Shown here piece after piece: positions 7,542-12,816 of a stretch of DNA of 12,816 bases (the stretch's first letter is position 1; every line of letters begins with the position of its first letter). The DNA lies in contig JAFMBU010000035.1 of assembly GCA_017858295.1 (NCBI GenBank), forward strand, positions 1 through 12,816, written 5' to 3'. The notes below the pieces were generated by a model. That model had not been told where the DNA came from and searched no databases. It was given only the letters and a program-made list of their open reading frames with translations. Both the position numbers and the translations under genes were made by a program. The DNA comes from Porticoccaceae bacterium. GTDB taxonomy: Bacteria; Pseudomonadota; Gammaproteobacteria; Pseudomonadales; Porticoccaceae.

Positions 7542-8150
7542 ATGAAGCCCAACCTACCACGCGCCACCGCCATTATTCTGCTTAGTCTTTTCAGTTTTGT
7601 GACACTAAAGGCCGTTGCCGAGGAGCAGAGTGCCATATTTGCCGGAGGCTGTTTCTGGTGCACAGAGAGTGATTTTGAAAAGCTCGATGGCGTGATATCT
7701 GCCGCATCAGGCTATATAGGTGGCCATTTAAAGAACCCCACCTATAAGCAGGTGTCCTCAGGAGGCAGCGGTCATACGGAAGCCGTCGAGGTCATCTATG
7801 ATGACCAAACTGTCAGCTATAGCGAACTGGTGGAGTATTTCTGGAAGACCATTGACCCTACAGATGGCGGCGGCCAGTTCTGTGATCGCGGTCAGCAGTA
7901 CCGCAGCGAAATTTTCTATCAGAATGAAGAGCAGCGCCGTATCGCCCAGGCATCAAAAGACGCTCTTGCTGCTAGCGGTTTACTGGAAGCGGAGATTGCC
8001 ACCCAACTCACGCCCTCGAGTCGTTTTTATCCAGCAGAGGATTACCATCAGGATTACTACTTAAAGAATCCGGTACGCTACAACTACTACCGCTGGGGCT
8101 GTGGCCGTGAGAAACGTCTGGCGGAAGTTTGGGGTACGCCAGCAAAGTAA
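7542..8150 (+). CDS. msrA: Peptide methionine sulfoxide reductase MsrA, probably exported
   Basis: MsrA reduces methionine-S-sulfoxide in proteins and free methionine. In the 202-residue form starting at 7542, the catalytic motif GCFWC is at 36-40 (Cys37 nucleophile), followed by TESDFEKLDGV, GYIGG (58-62), SGHTEAVEV (76-84), DPTDGGGQFCDRG (105-117), QYRSEIFY (119-126) and YHQDYYLKNP (168-177). Cys114 and Cys187 are candidate recycling cysteines. Before the domain is a typical signal peptide: a basic start (MKPNLPR), a hydrophobic core (about 8-21) and AVA at 24-26 as a cleavage site, leaving only about ten residues before the catalytic Cys. The protein is therefore inferred to work in the periplasm or as an anchored protein. 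A start at 7533 would add MQE. It converges with uspE. Confidence 0.95.
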   Translation: MKPNLPRATAIILLSLFSFVTLKAVAEEQSAIFAGGCFWCTESDFEKLDGVISAASGYIGGHLKNPTYKQVSSGGSGHTEAVEVIYDDQTVSYSELVEYFWKTIDPTDGGGQFCDRGQQYRSEIFYQNEEQRRIAQASKDALAASGLLEAEIATQLTPSSRFYPAEDYHQDYYLKNPVRYNYYRWGCGREKRLAEVWGTPAK

Positions 8151-8168
8151 TAACCAAAAGCGTTAGAT

Positions 8169-8195
8169 TAGCGGCCCATCACTAGTGGGCCGCTA
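8169..8195. terminator. Hairpin between convergent msrA and uspE
   Basis: A perfect 10-bp inverted repeat (TAGCGGCCCA, 7-nt loop, TGGGCCGCTA) is the main element of the 63-nt gap between the convergent genes. It would fold on both transcripts. Neither side has a proper U-tract (CTTGCG after the plus-strand stem, AATCTAACGCTTTT after the minus-strand one), so it may be a weak bidirectional terminator or a 3'-end stabiliser. Confidence 0.55.
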
Positions 8196-8213
8196 CTTGC
8201 GCAGGGAATATAA

Positions 8214-9122
8214 CTAGTGAACAACCAAGACATCACCACGAGTGTGATGGATAACTTTTTCTGAAGTATTACCAAAAAGCTTGTCCGTCACTTTGGCGGT
8301 GAGCTTTCTGGCTGCGGCGCTGCCAATCACTAGAGCGCCGGTGTCGCCTACTGCATCCGCAAGTTCATTGTCGACAAAACCGCTTCTAACCTCGGTAACA
8401 TCTGCATCAATATTGAGTTTCTCAAGGGTTTTCTGCATAACCTCTTGCGCATGATCTAGCGCCCGCTCACCCATATCCGCCATGACAACGGGGAACTGCC
8501 CCGACATTCCAGGCACAGGCCCAACAATGGCCTGAGTTTGCAGCCAGTCTGGAACCACGGATACCACGTGCAATTCGGCACCCAGAGCGGTGGCAAGCTC
8601 ACTGGCTTTTTGCAATACCCGCTCACCCAAGAGTCGATGATCTTCAGTCTCTTCCAGCGTACTAAAGGCCGCCACTACCCGGTCTATTTGTGCAGTGCTG
8701 TCATTAACCAACCAAACCGGACAGCTGGCACCGCGCAATAGATGCCAGTCCTCGGGGGTATGTAAAAACTCGGCGATTCGAGAATGTCGCCGCACGGCCT
8801 TGATAACCAGGTCTGCGGAAATCTTTTTCGCCTCCGAGATAACATGAAAGTGCCAGCGCCGCCCCCAGTGCATGGTCGATGAAAACTCATCGCCGAACTT
8901 GTCCGTGAGCTGCCGCAGCTTGACCTCGGCTTCATCCAGTATTGACTGCTTTACCTCTTGATAGTTATCGAATCCCACATAGCGATTAAGTTCTTCAATG
9001 GAATCATAGACAGTCATAAATAGATGGATATCACCGCCACTGGTAGCGGCCAATTGAATTGCCTGCCTGAGTACATGTTCATCGCTACTTGAGCCATCCA
9101 ACACCACCAGCATATTTTTCAT
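8214..9122 (-). CDS. uspE: Tandem-domain universal stress protein, UspE family
   Basis: This 302-residue protein has two Usp domains in tandem: residues about 2-141 (MLVVLDGS start, VWLV end) and about 146-302 (RVVAAFS start, FGNTSEKVIHHTRGDVLVV end). The segment TPEDWHLLR (about 122-130) closely resembles E. coli UspE. UspE is a soluble stress protein linked to DNA-damage resistance, motility and aggregation; no enzymatic step is known. The canonical G-x2-G-x9-G(S/T) nucleotide motif is incomplete (Ala instead of the second Gly in GSAAARK), so ATP binding is doubtful. It lacks the acidic C-terminal tail of the E. coli protein. A GAGGG site 5 nt upstream supports the ATG at 9122 over an in-frame GTG at 9149. 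In E. coli uspE also sits beside fnr, and here an FNR box lies upstream. Confidence 0.93.
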   Translation of the reverse strand: MKNMLVVLDGSSSDEHVLRQAIQLAATSGGDIHLFMTVYDSIEELNRYVGFDNYQEVKQSILDEAEVKLRQLTDKFGDEFSSTMHWGRRWHFHVISEAKKISADLVIKAVRRHSRIAEFLHTPEDWHLLRGASCPVWLVNDSTAQIDRVVAAFSTLEETEDHRLLGERVLQKASELATALGAELHVVSVVPDWLQTQAIVGPVPGMSGQFPVVMADMGERALDHAQEVMQKTLEKLNIDADVTEVRSGFVDNELADAVGDTGALVIGSAAARKLTAKVTDKLFGNTSEKVIHHTRGDVLVVH

Positions 9123-9127
9123 TACAA

Positions 9128-9132
9128 CCCTC
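9128..9132 (-). promoter_or_regulatory. Shine-Dalgarno site that decides the uspE start
   Basis: GAGGG on the minus strand ends 5 nt before the ATG at 9122. It lies inside the extra nine codons that a GTG start at 9149 would include, so the shorter protein is preferred. Confidence 0.6.
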
Positions 9133-9189
9133 GCAATAGCATTATTCACAGTAATTTCAGTGTAGTTGGCAATTCTTTCAGCGGCACAA

Positions 9190-9195
9190 ATTATA
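9190..9195 (-). promoter_or_regulatory. -10 element of uspE
   Basis: A perfect TATAAT lies on the minus strand about 70 nt before the uspE ATG. There is no good independent -35; the expected region is occupied by the FNR box at 9215-9228. Predicted start is near 9180-9184, which puts the box centre at about -38 to -41.5, the position used by class II FNR-activated promoters. Confidence 0.6.
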
Positions 9196-9214
9196 CAAGC
9201 ACAGAAAAATCGAC

Positions 9215-9228
9215 CTGATGTAGATCAA
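9215..9228. promoter_or_regulatory. FNR/ANR box in the uspE-fnr divergent region
   Basis: CTGATGTAGATCAA matches the FNR/ANR consensus TTGAT-N4-ATCAA at 9 of 10 defined positions. The Fnr protein encoded next door keeps the recognition-helix residues Glu203, Ser206 and Arg207 known to read this half-site. The box is centred near -41 for uspE, an activating position, and lies over the -35/spacer of the predicted fnr promoter, a repressing position. Confidence 0.8.
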
Positions 9229-9237
9229 CTCAAGGTC

Positions 9238-9243
9238 TATACT
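9238..9243 (+). promoter_or_regulatory. Candidate -10 element of fnr
   Basis: TATACT has a weak -35 (CTGATG, 9215-9220) exactly 17 nt upstream, and that -35 is the left half of the FNR box. Predicted start is near 9250, giving a leader of about 150 nt. The rest of that leader shows only a short 6-bp inverted repeat (CCAGAT/ATCTGG around 9328-9349). Confidence 0.45.
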
Positions 9244-9397
9244 AAAAATAGGCAGAACCGGTGGATTGCAGACTGCCGAATGCGGCCAGCGAAACGCTAT
9301 TGTGGCTGGCGGCTTAACTTAATATTCCAGATATCAGTGGAAATCTGGCTGCCGACAGACCTATTTTTGAAAGGGATTTCTAATCATCGAGACTACA

Positions 9398-10132
9398 GTG
9401 AAAAAAATATTTGTCGGCTTTGAAAGACCCCTTAGCTGCCGCACCTGCCGTATGAACAGCCTCTGCTTACCACTGGGCCTTGATGCCGATGATCTGCATA
9501 AACTGGATGGACTTATCGAGCGCAAAAAACCGCTGCAGCCGAGAGAGGGGGTGTTTTTTAGCGGTGCTCCCTTTACCTCCATCTACGCTGTTCGCAGCGG
9601 CTCAATTAAATCTTTTTGCATTGACGCCGACGGTCGCGAACAGGTCACTGGATTCTATTTCCCGGGGGAGATATTTGGCTGGGATGGACTGGCCGACGAG
9701 CAGCATCAAAATACTGCTATCGCCCTTGAGACCACTTCTATTTGTGAAATACCCTATGAGCAGCTAGATAATTTAGGCAACTCAATACCCTCTGTACAAA
9801 AATATGTGATCAAGCTGCTCAGCCGCGAGATCAACGCCGACCAGCGTCTGATTGCGCTGCTGGCAGGCAACTCGGCACGGCAGAAACTCGCCAGCCTATT
9901 GCTCAGCATCTCTGATCGCCTGGCCCAACAGGGGCTCTCTTCGACACGACTCTGGCTGCCTATGTCTCGGGGTGAAATCAGCAACTATCTCGGTTTAACA
10001 GTTGAGACGGTGAGCCGGGTGCTGGGCCACTTTCAGAGAAGCAAATACCTAACTGTGAATAAAAAAGAGATTGAAATACTTAACAAACAAGCGCTTCGCG
10101 ACCTCATGCACAGCGCCGAGGAAGTGGAATAA
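9398..10132 (+). CDS. fnr: Oxygen-sensing transcription factor Fnr/Anr
   Basis: This 244-residue CRP/FNR-family regulator carries a [4Fe-4S] cluster, dimerises without oxygen and binds TTGAT-N4-ATCAA sites. The four cluster cysteines are present: Cys14, Cys17 and Cys23 (CRTCRMNSLC) and Cys116 (SICEIPY). The cNMP-like sensor domain spans about 28-125, the dimerisation helix about 133-158, and the helix-turn-helix about 190-213 (RGEISNYLGLTVETVSR, with Glu203, Ser206 and Arg207 for base reading). The residue after the second Cys is Arg18, where E. coli has Ser24. The start is uncertain: the GTG at 9398 is the first usual codon that keeps all cysteines, but its ribosome site is poor and the best Shine-Dalgarno (AAGGGA, 9371-9376) is 21 nt upstream. 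It is divergent from uspE. Confidence 0.95.
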   Translation: MKKIFVGFERPLSCRTCRMNSLCLPLGLDADDLHKLDGLIERKKPLQPREGVFFSGAPFTSIYAVRSGSIKSFCIDADGREQVTGFYFPGEIFGWDGLADEQHQNTAIALETTSICEIPYEQLDNLGNSIPSVQKYVIKLLSREINADQRLIALLAGNSARQKLASLLLSISDRLAQQGLSSTRLWLPMSRGEISNYLGLTVETVSRVLGHFQRSKYLTVNKKEIEILNKQALRDLMHSAEEVE

Positions 10133-10161
10133 TTTACAACTGACCTATTTGCCATGATAAT
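10133..10161 (+). promoter_or_regulatory. Sigma-70 promoter for ppiC
   Basis: TTTACA (10133-10138) and GATAAT (10156-10161) are separated by exactly 17 nt, each matching the consensus at 5 of 6 positions. It begins directly after the fnr stop. Predicted start is near 10168, about 38 nt before the ppiC ATG. Confidence 0.65.
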
Positions 10162-10205
10162 CCGCCCCAACAACCCCTTAATTTAATTCCCTATGGAGAC
10201 AAACA

Positions 10206-10487
10206 ATGGCCACAGCAAGTGCGCGACATATATTGGTGGATAGCGAAGAGAAATGTGCAACCTTAAAACAGCAGATTGAAGCTGGTGCAGACTTCGCCAA
10301 CGTAGCAAGTGAGCATTCGAGCTGCCCTTCAGGTAGCCGCGGCGGCGACCTAGGTCAGTTCGGCCCAGGACAAATGGTCAAAGAATTTGACGATGTAGTG
10401 TTCAGCGGTGAGCTAGGCATGGTTCACGGCCCGGTTCAAACTCAATTTGGCTATCATCTATTAGAGATCACCAGTCGCGAAGGCTAG
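10206..10487 (+). CDS. ppiC: Parvulin-type peptidyl-prolyl isomerase PpiC
   Basis: This single-domain parvulin of 93 residues has the same length as E. coli PpiC (Par10). It speeds cis-trans isomerisation of peptide bonds before proline; with no signal peptide it should be cytoplasmic. Visible: ARHILV with His8, GADFANVASEHSSCPSG with Cys40, SRGGDLGQFGPGQMV with Met57, FDDVVFS, and TQFGYHLLEI with Phe81 and His84. These are the usual active-site residues. The start has GGAG 8 nt upstream and its own promoter, so it is probably transcribed independently of fnr. Confidence 0.97.
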   Translation: MATASARHILVDSEEKCATLKQQIEAGADFANVASEHSSCPSGSRGGDLGQFGPGQMVKEFDDVVFSGELGMVHGPVQTQFGYHLLEITSREG

Positions 10488-10499
10488 TTTATTTCTCTT

Positions 10500-10554
10500 T
10501 AACTCATCAATGTCTGCCACAGAAACACTGCTTGCTTTTGACATTGATGAGTTA
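10500..10554 (+). repeat. Perfect 15-bp inverted repeat downstream of ppiC
   Basis: TAACTCATCAATGTC (10500-10514) pairs perfectly with GACATTGATGAGTTA (10540-10554) around a 25-nt loop. It begins 12 nt after the ppiC stop, after a T-rich run (TTTATTTCTCTTT). There is no T-tract after the stem on either strand, so it is not a classical intrinsic terminator. It may still end or protect the ppiC transcript, or bind a protein. Confidence 0.7.
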
Positions 10555-10596
10555 GTTATCCGTTGTTAAAAACCCTCCCGCAAAATCGGTTAGTGA

Positions 10597-10625
10597 TTGA
10601 GCTAAAACGCAGCGAGCCTTACAAT
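10597..10625 (+). promoter_or_regulatory. Sigma-70 promoter for cca-folM
   Basis: TTGAGC (10597-10602) and TACAAT (10620-10625) are separated by exactly 17 nt. Predicted start is near 10632, leaving a leader of about 94 nt. A perfect 9-bp inverted repeat (AACGCAGCG 10606-10614, CGCTGCGTT 10636-10644) brackets the -10, and AAACGCAG recurs at 10661-10668. Confidence 0.55.
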
Positions 10626-10725
10626 AGCGTCTATCCGCTGCGTTAAAAGTCAAACAATTCAAACGCAGACAATCCGCAAGCTGAGCTGTTAACTTCAGAG
10701 ACTGGTTCAGACACTGGAAATCTAC

Positions 10726-11958
10726 ATGAAAATCTATCGAGTTGGCGGCGCTGTGCGCGACAAACTACTCAATTATTTCAGCGATGAAAATGATTGGCTG
10801 GTAGTGGGCGCGACCCCAGAAAAAATGGTCGAACTCGGTTACCTGCCGGTAGGCAATGACTTCCCCGTATTTATTAAACCCGATACTGGTGAAGAGTATG
10901 CACTGGCCCGCACCGAGCGCAAATCGGGCCATGGCTATGGCGGTTTTACTTTTCATGCCGCTGCGGATGTCAGCCTTGAAGAGGACCTGGTGCGCCGGGA
11001 CCTGACTATTAATGCCATGGCCGAAGATGACGATGGCCAGCTCTATGACCCCTATCAAGGCCAGGCGGATCTGGATAAAAAGATTCTCCGCCATGTCTCC
11101 GAAGCCTTTACTGAAGATCCACTGAGAGTCTTGCGAGTAGCTCGCTTTGCCGCTCGCTATCATCATCTGGGCTTCACTATAGCGCCTGAAACCATGGCGC
11201 TGATGACAGCCATTGCCAGCAGCGGTGAGCTCGACTATTTAGTTGCCGAGCGAGTCTGGAAAGAAACCGAGCGGGCTCTCGGCGAACGTTCTCCGGATAT
11301 CTATATCGAGGTATTGCGCCAGTGCGGTGCATTGGATGTGCTATTCCCCGAAGTCTCACGACTTTTCGGTGTACCCCAGCGTGCAGACTACCATCCAGAA
11401 ATTGACACTGGCATCCATACCTTGATGGCACTGCAGCAGTCGGTTCGGCTTTCCCGTAGCAGTAAAATTCGCTTTGCGGTACTGGTCCACGATCTCGGCA
11501 AAGGTATTACTCCAGACCATGTATTGCCCAGCCATCGCGGCCATGAAGCCCGAGGTGTGCCACTGGTCAATGATGTGTGCGACCGTTTTAAGGTGCCCAA
11601 TGATGTGCGCCAATTAGCTCTAGTCGTCACTGAGTACCACCTGATGTGCCACAAGGCCCAGGAGCTGAAGCCAGAGACAATTGTCAATCTGCTAAAAGGT
11701 GTGGGGGCGCTAAAATCTCGCGACCGTCTGGAAGACTTTATCCTCTGCTGCGAGGCCGATGCCCGAGGCAGAACCGGGTTTGAAGATCGCGCATATCCCT
11801 CTTCGGACTATCTCCGCGCAGCTGTCGATGGCATTAGTAATATAAGCGTTGCCGACCTGGTGGAAGCCGGCATAGATGGCGCGGAAATTGGTCGACAATT
11901 GCATCTCCGCCGTACTGCACGTATGACAGAAATCAAACAACACTATTCAAGTAAGTAG
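10726..11958 (+). CDS. cca: Multifunctional CCA tRNA nucleotidyltransferase
   Basis: This enzyme adds CCA to tRNA 3' ends; the gammaproteobacterial form also has an HD phosphohydrolase domain. The 410 residues match that class in length. Seen in order: VGGAVRD (6-12), the catalytic segment DENDWLVVG (20-28), DFPVF (45-49), EYALARTERKSG (57-68), RRDLTINAM (90-98), DPYQG (108-112), EDPLRVLRVARFAARY (130-145), ERVWKE (175-180), HPEIDTGIHT (223-232), LVHDLGKG (253-260, with His255-Asp256 of the HD domain), and CEADARGRTGFE (342-353). One oddity: the first catalytic acid is Glu21, where E. coli and Pseudomonas have Asp; Asp23 is kept. The ATG has only a weak GGAA ribosome site. folM follows 6 nt downstream. 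Confidence 0.97.
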   Translation: MKIYRVGGAVRDKLLNYFSDENDWLVVGATPEKMVELGYLPVGNDFPVFIKPDTGEEYALARTERKSGHGYGGFTFHAAADVSLEEDLVRRDLTINAMAEDDDGQLYDPYQGQADLDKKILRHVSEAFTEDPLRVLRVARFAARYHHLGFTIAPETMALMTAIASSGELDYLVAERVWKETERALGERSPDIYIEVLRQCGALDVLFPEVSRLFGVPQRADYHPEIDTGIHTLMALQQSVRLSRSSKIRFAVLVHDLGKGITPDHVLPSHRGHEARGVPLVNDVCDRFKVPNDVRQLALVVTEYHLMCHKAQELKPETIVNLLKGVGALKSRDRLEDFILCCEADARGRTGFEDRAYPSSDYLRAAVDGISNISVADLVEAGIDGAEIGRQLHLRRTARMTEIKQHYSSK

Positions 11959-11964
11959 CCGATT

Positions 11965-12711
11965 ATGAGCAACAGCATCGCAACCCCTGTAGTACTGATT
12001 ACCGGCGCCGCCAGACGCATAGGCGCAGTCACCGCCGAACTATTTCACAACGCCGGTTATACCGTGATTATTCACTATAATCGCTCCGCTGCTGACGCCG
12101 ACCGACTCTGCGAAAAATTTAATCAGCTGCGTGACAATAGTTGTCTGCTAGTCCAGGCGGATCTCAATGATATGGCTGGTATCCATAAGATTATTCAACT
12201 GGTGGACTCCATCGGGCGTCTCGATGTGCTGATCAATAATGCCTCAAGCTTTTATCCCACGCCTCTGGAACAGTGTACCAATGAGCAGTGGGATGATCTG
12301 ATCAACAGCAACCTCAAAGGGCCGTTTTTCCTGACCCAAGGTCTGGCGCCGCAGCTTAGCGCTGCCCGAGGCTCCGTGGTCAATATCTCCGATATGCACG
12401 CCCGACAGGCTCTGAAGGACCACCCTATCTATACCATTGCCAAAGCGGGCAATATCGCCATGACCAAATCAATGGCGCTGGATATGGCTCCTCATGTGCG
12501 GGTAAATAGTGTCGCTCCAGGCGCGATTCTGTGGCCGGAGCACGAGGAAGATGATATTTCCAAGCAGAACTCTGTGCTCAGCAATGTGCCTATGGGGCGT
12601 CTGGGAAATGAGATGGATATTGCCGGAACAGCATTCTTTCTGGCGGTTGATGCCAGTTATGTGACGGGCCAAACCATCGCCGTGGATGGCGGTAATTCAA
12701 ATAGTCTTTAA
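11965..12711 (+). CDS. folM: Pteridine reductase, FolM-like short-chain dehydrogenase
   Basis: This 248-residue NADPH-dependent short-chain dehydrogenase probably reduces dihydropterins (dihydromonapterin or dihydrofolate) to tetrahydro forms. The Rossmann motif is TGAARRIG (13-20), with the Arg-Arg pair typical of pteridine reductases, then HYNRS (37-41), NNASSFYPTPL (91-101), NISDMHARQ (140-148) with Asp in place of the usual SDR Ser, the catalytic YTIAKAG (Tyr156, Lys160), NSVAPGAILWP (181-191) and the C-terminal VTGQTIAVDGG. The RIG dinucleotide motif and the Asp near the active site separate it from FabG. It is 6 nt after cca and probably co-transcribed. Exact substrate, FolM versus general pteridine reductase, cannot be settled from sequence. 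Confidence 0.88.
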   Translation: MSNSIATPVVLITGAARRIGAVTAELFHNAGYTVIIHYNRSAADADRLCEKFNQLRDNSCLLVQADLNDMAGIHKIIQLVDSIGRLDVLINNASSFYPTPLEQCTNEQWDDLINSNLKGPFFLTQGLAPQLSAARGSVVNISDMHARQALKDHPIYTIAKAGNIAMTKSMALDMAPHVRVNSVAPGAILWPEHEEDDISKQNSVLSNVPMGRLGNEMDIAGTAFFLAVDASYVTGQTIAVDGGNSNSL

Positions 12712-12721
12712 GGCGGCTATG

Positions 12722-12816
12722 CATTACATGACGCCGCAGGCGCTCTACATTGCTCTACATTGCTCTACATTGCTCTACATTACAAGACGCTGCAGGTGCT
12801 TCACATTACAAGACGC
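12722..12816. repeat. Compound tandem repeat: 26-bp unit with an internal 10-bp sub-repeat
   Basis: Starting 11 nt after the folM stop, a 26-bp unit opening CATTACATGACGCCGCAGG (12722-12747) is followed by three exact 10-bp copies of CATTGCTCTA (12748-12777), a second 26-bp unit opening CATTACAAGACGCTGCAGG (12778-12803), and the first 13 bp of a third unit (12804-12816), cut by the window edge. The 10-mer equals the 26-mer with its central 16 bp removed, so it probably arose by slippage or internal deletion. A frame from ATG 12719 is open to the edge but shows no protein-like character. Confidence 0.9.

Noticed and set aside
9123..9149. GTG at 9149 as the uspE start
   Set aside because: The only good ribosome site (GAGGG) lies inside the would-be extra codons and fits the ATG at 9122; UspE-type proteins begin close to the MLVVLDGS strand.
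9166..9423. Plus-strand open frame of 85 codons across the uspE-fnr gap
   Set aside because: It would cover the FNR box and both predicted promoters and runs into fnr in another frame. The composition is not protein-like, so the region is better read as regulatory.
10497..10557. Inverted repeat considered as an integron attC site (CTTTAAC on the left, GTTAGTT on the right)
   Set aside because: Neither end fits the RYYYAAC/GTTRRRY core, the stem lacks the usual unpaired bases and inner boxes, and ppiC and cca are housekeeping genes rather than cassettes.
10765..11166. Minus-strand open frame of 133 codons opposite cca
   Set aside because: Antisense to a fully conserved part of cca, with no ribosome site or recognisable domain.
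12719..12816. Possible gene starting at ATG 12719 with AAGG a few nt upstream
   Set aside because: The frame runs straight through the tandem repeat and gives a Cys/Tyr/Leu-rich string with no domain. The 10-bp units are not a multiple of three, so copy-number change would shift the frame. It reads as a repeat, not a gene.
12722..12816. Repeat array considered as a CRISPR
   Set aside because: The units are directly adjacent with no unique spacers of constant length, and no cas gene is present.

Overview
The window is chromosomal DNA of a gammaproteobacterium. The gene families point that way: a complete System I cytochrome c maturation cluster with separate short ccmH and ccmI genes (the Pseudomonas-type arrangement), a PA3496-family acidic small protein, a uspE-fnr pair, a 93-residue PpiC parvulin, an HD-domain CCA enzyme and a pteridine reductase. 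A marine, oligotroph-like gammaproteobacterium is a plausible guess but cannot be proven here.

Layout. Positions 1-6824 (minus strand) hold the operon ccmABCDEFGH-I, transcribed right to left. The genes overlap by 1-11 nt or are a few nt apart, and ccmI is cut by the left edge. A leader of about 200 nt (6825-7026) has a candidate extended -10 promoter for ccmA plus several inverted repeats. Positions 7027-7209 (minus) encode a small acidic PA3496-like protein with a good sigma-70 promoter. Positions 7542-8150 (plus) encode MsrA with an apparent signal peptide. It converges on uspE (8214-9122, minus) across a strong hairpin. uspE is divergent from fnr/anr (9398-10132, plus), and the shared intergenic region has one near-perfect FNR/ANR box. 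Next, all on the plus strand, are ppiC (10206-10487), a 238-nt gap with two inverted repeats and a cca promoter, cca (10726-11958) and folM-like pteridine reductase (11965-12711). The right edge enters a compound tandem repeat.

How the genes fit together. The Ccm proteins export heme and attach it to periplasmic cytochromes c. The Fnr/Anr homologue senses oxygen and would tune respiration, and its box probably controls uspE and fnr itself. MsrA may repair oxidised periplasmic proteins. ppiC, cca and folM are housekeeping genes for folding, tRNA maturation and pterin metabolism.

I do not see a wholly new multi-gene system. The observations most worth checking are: the uspE/fnr divergent FNR box; an Arg in the Fnr cluster loop where E. 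coli has Ser24; a Glu replacing the first catalytic Asp of the CCA enzyme; a 26-bp/10-bp nested tandem repeat at the right edge; and a perfect 15-bp inverted repeat after ppiC.
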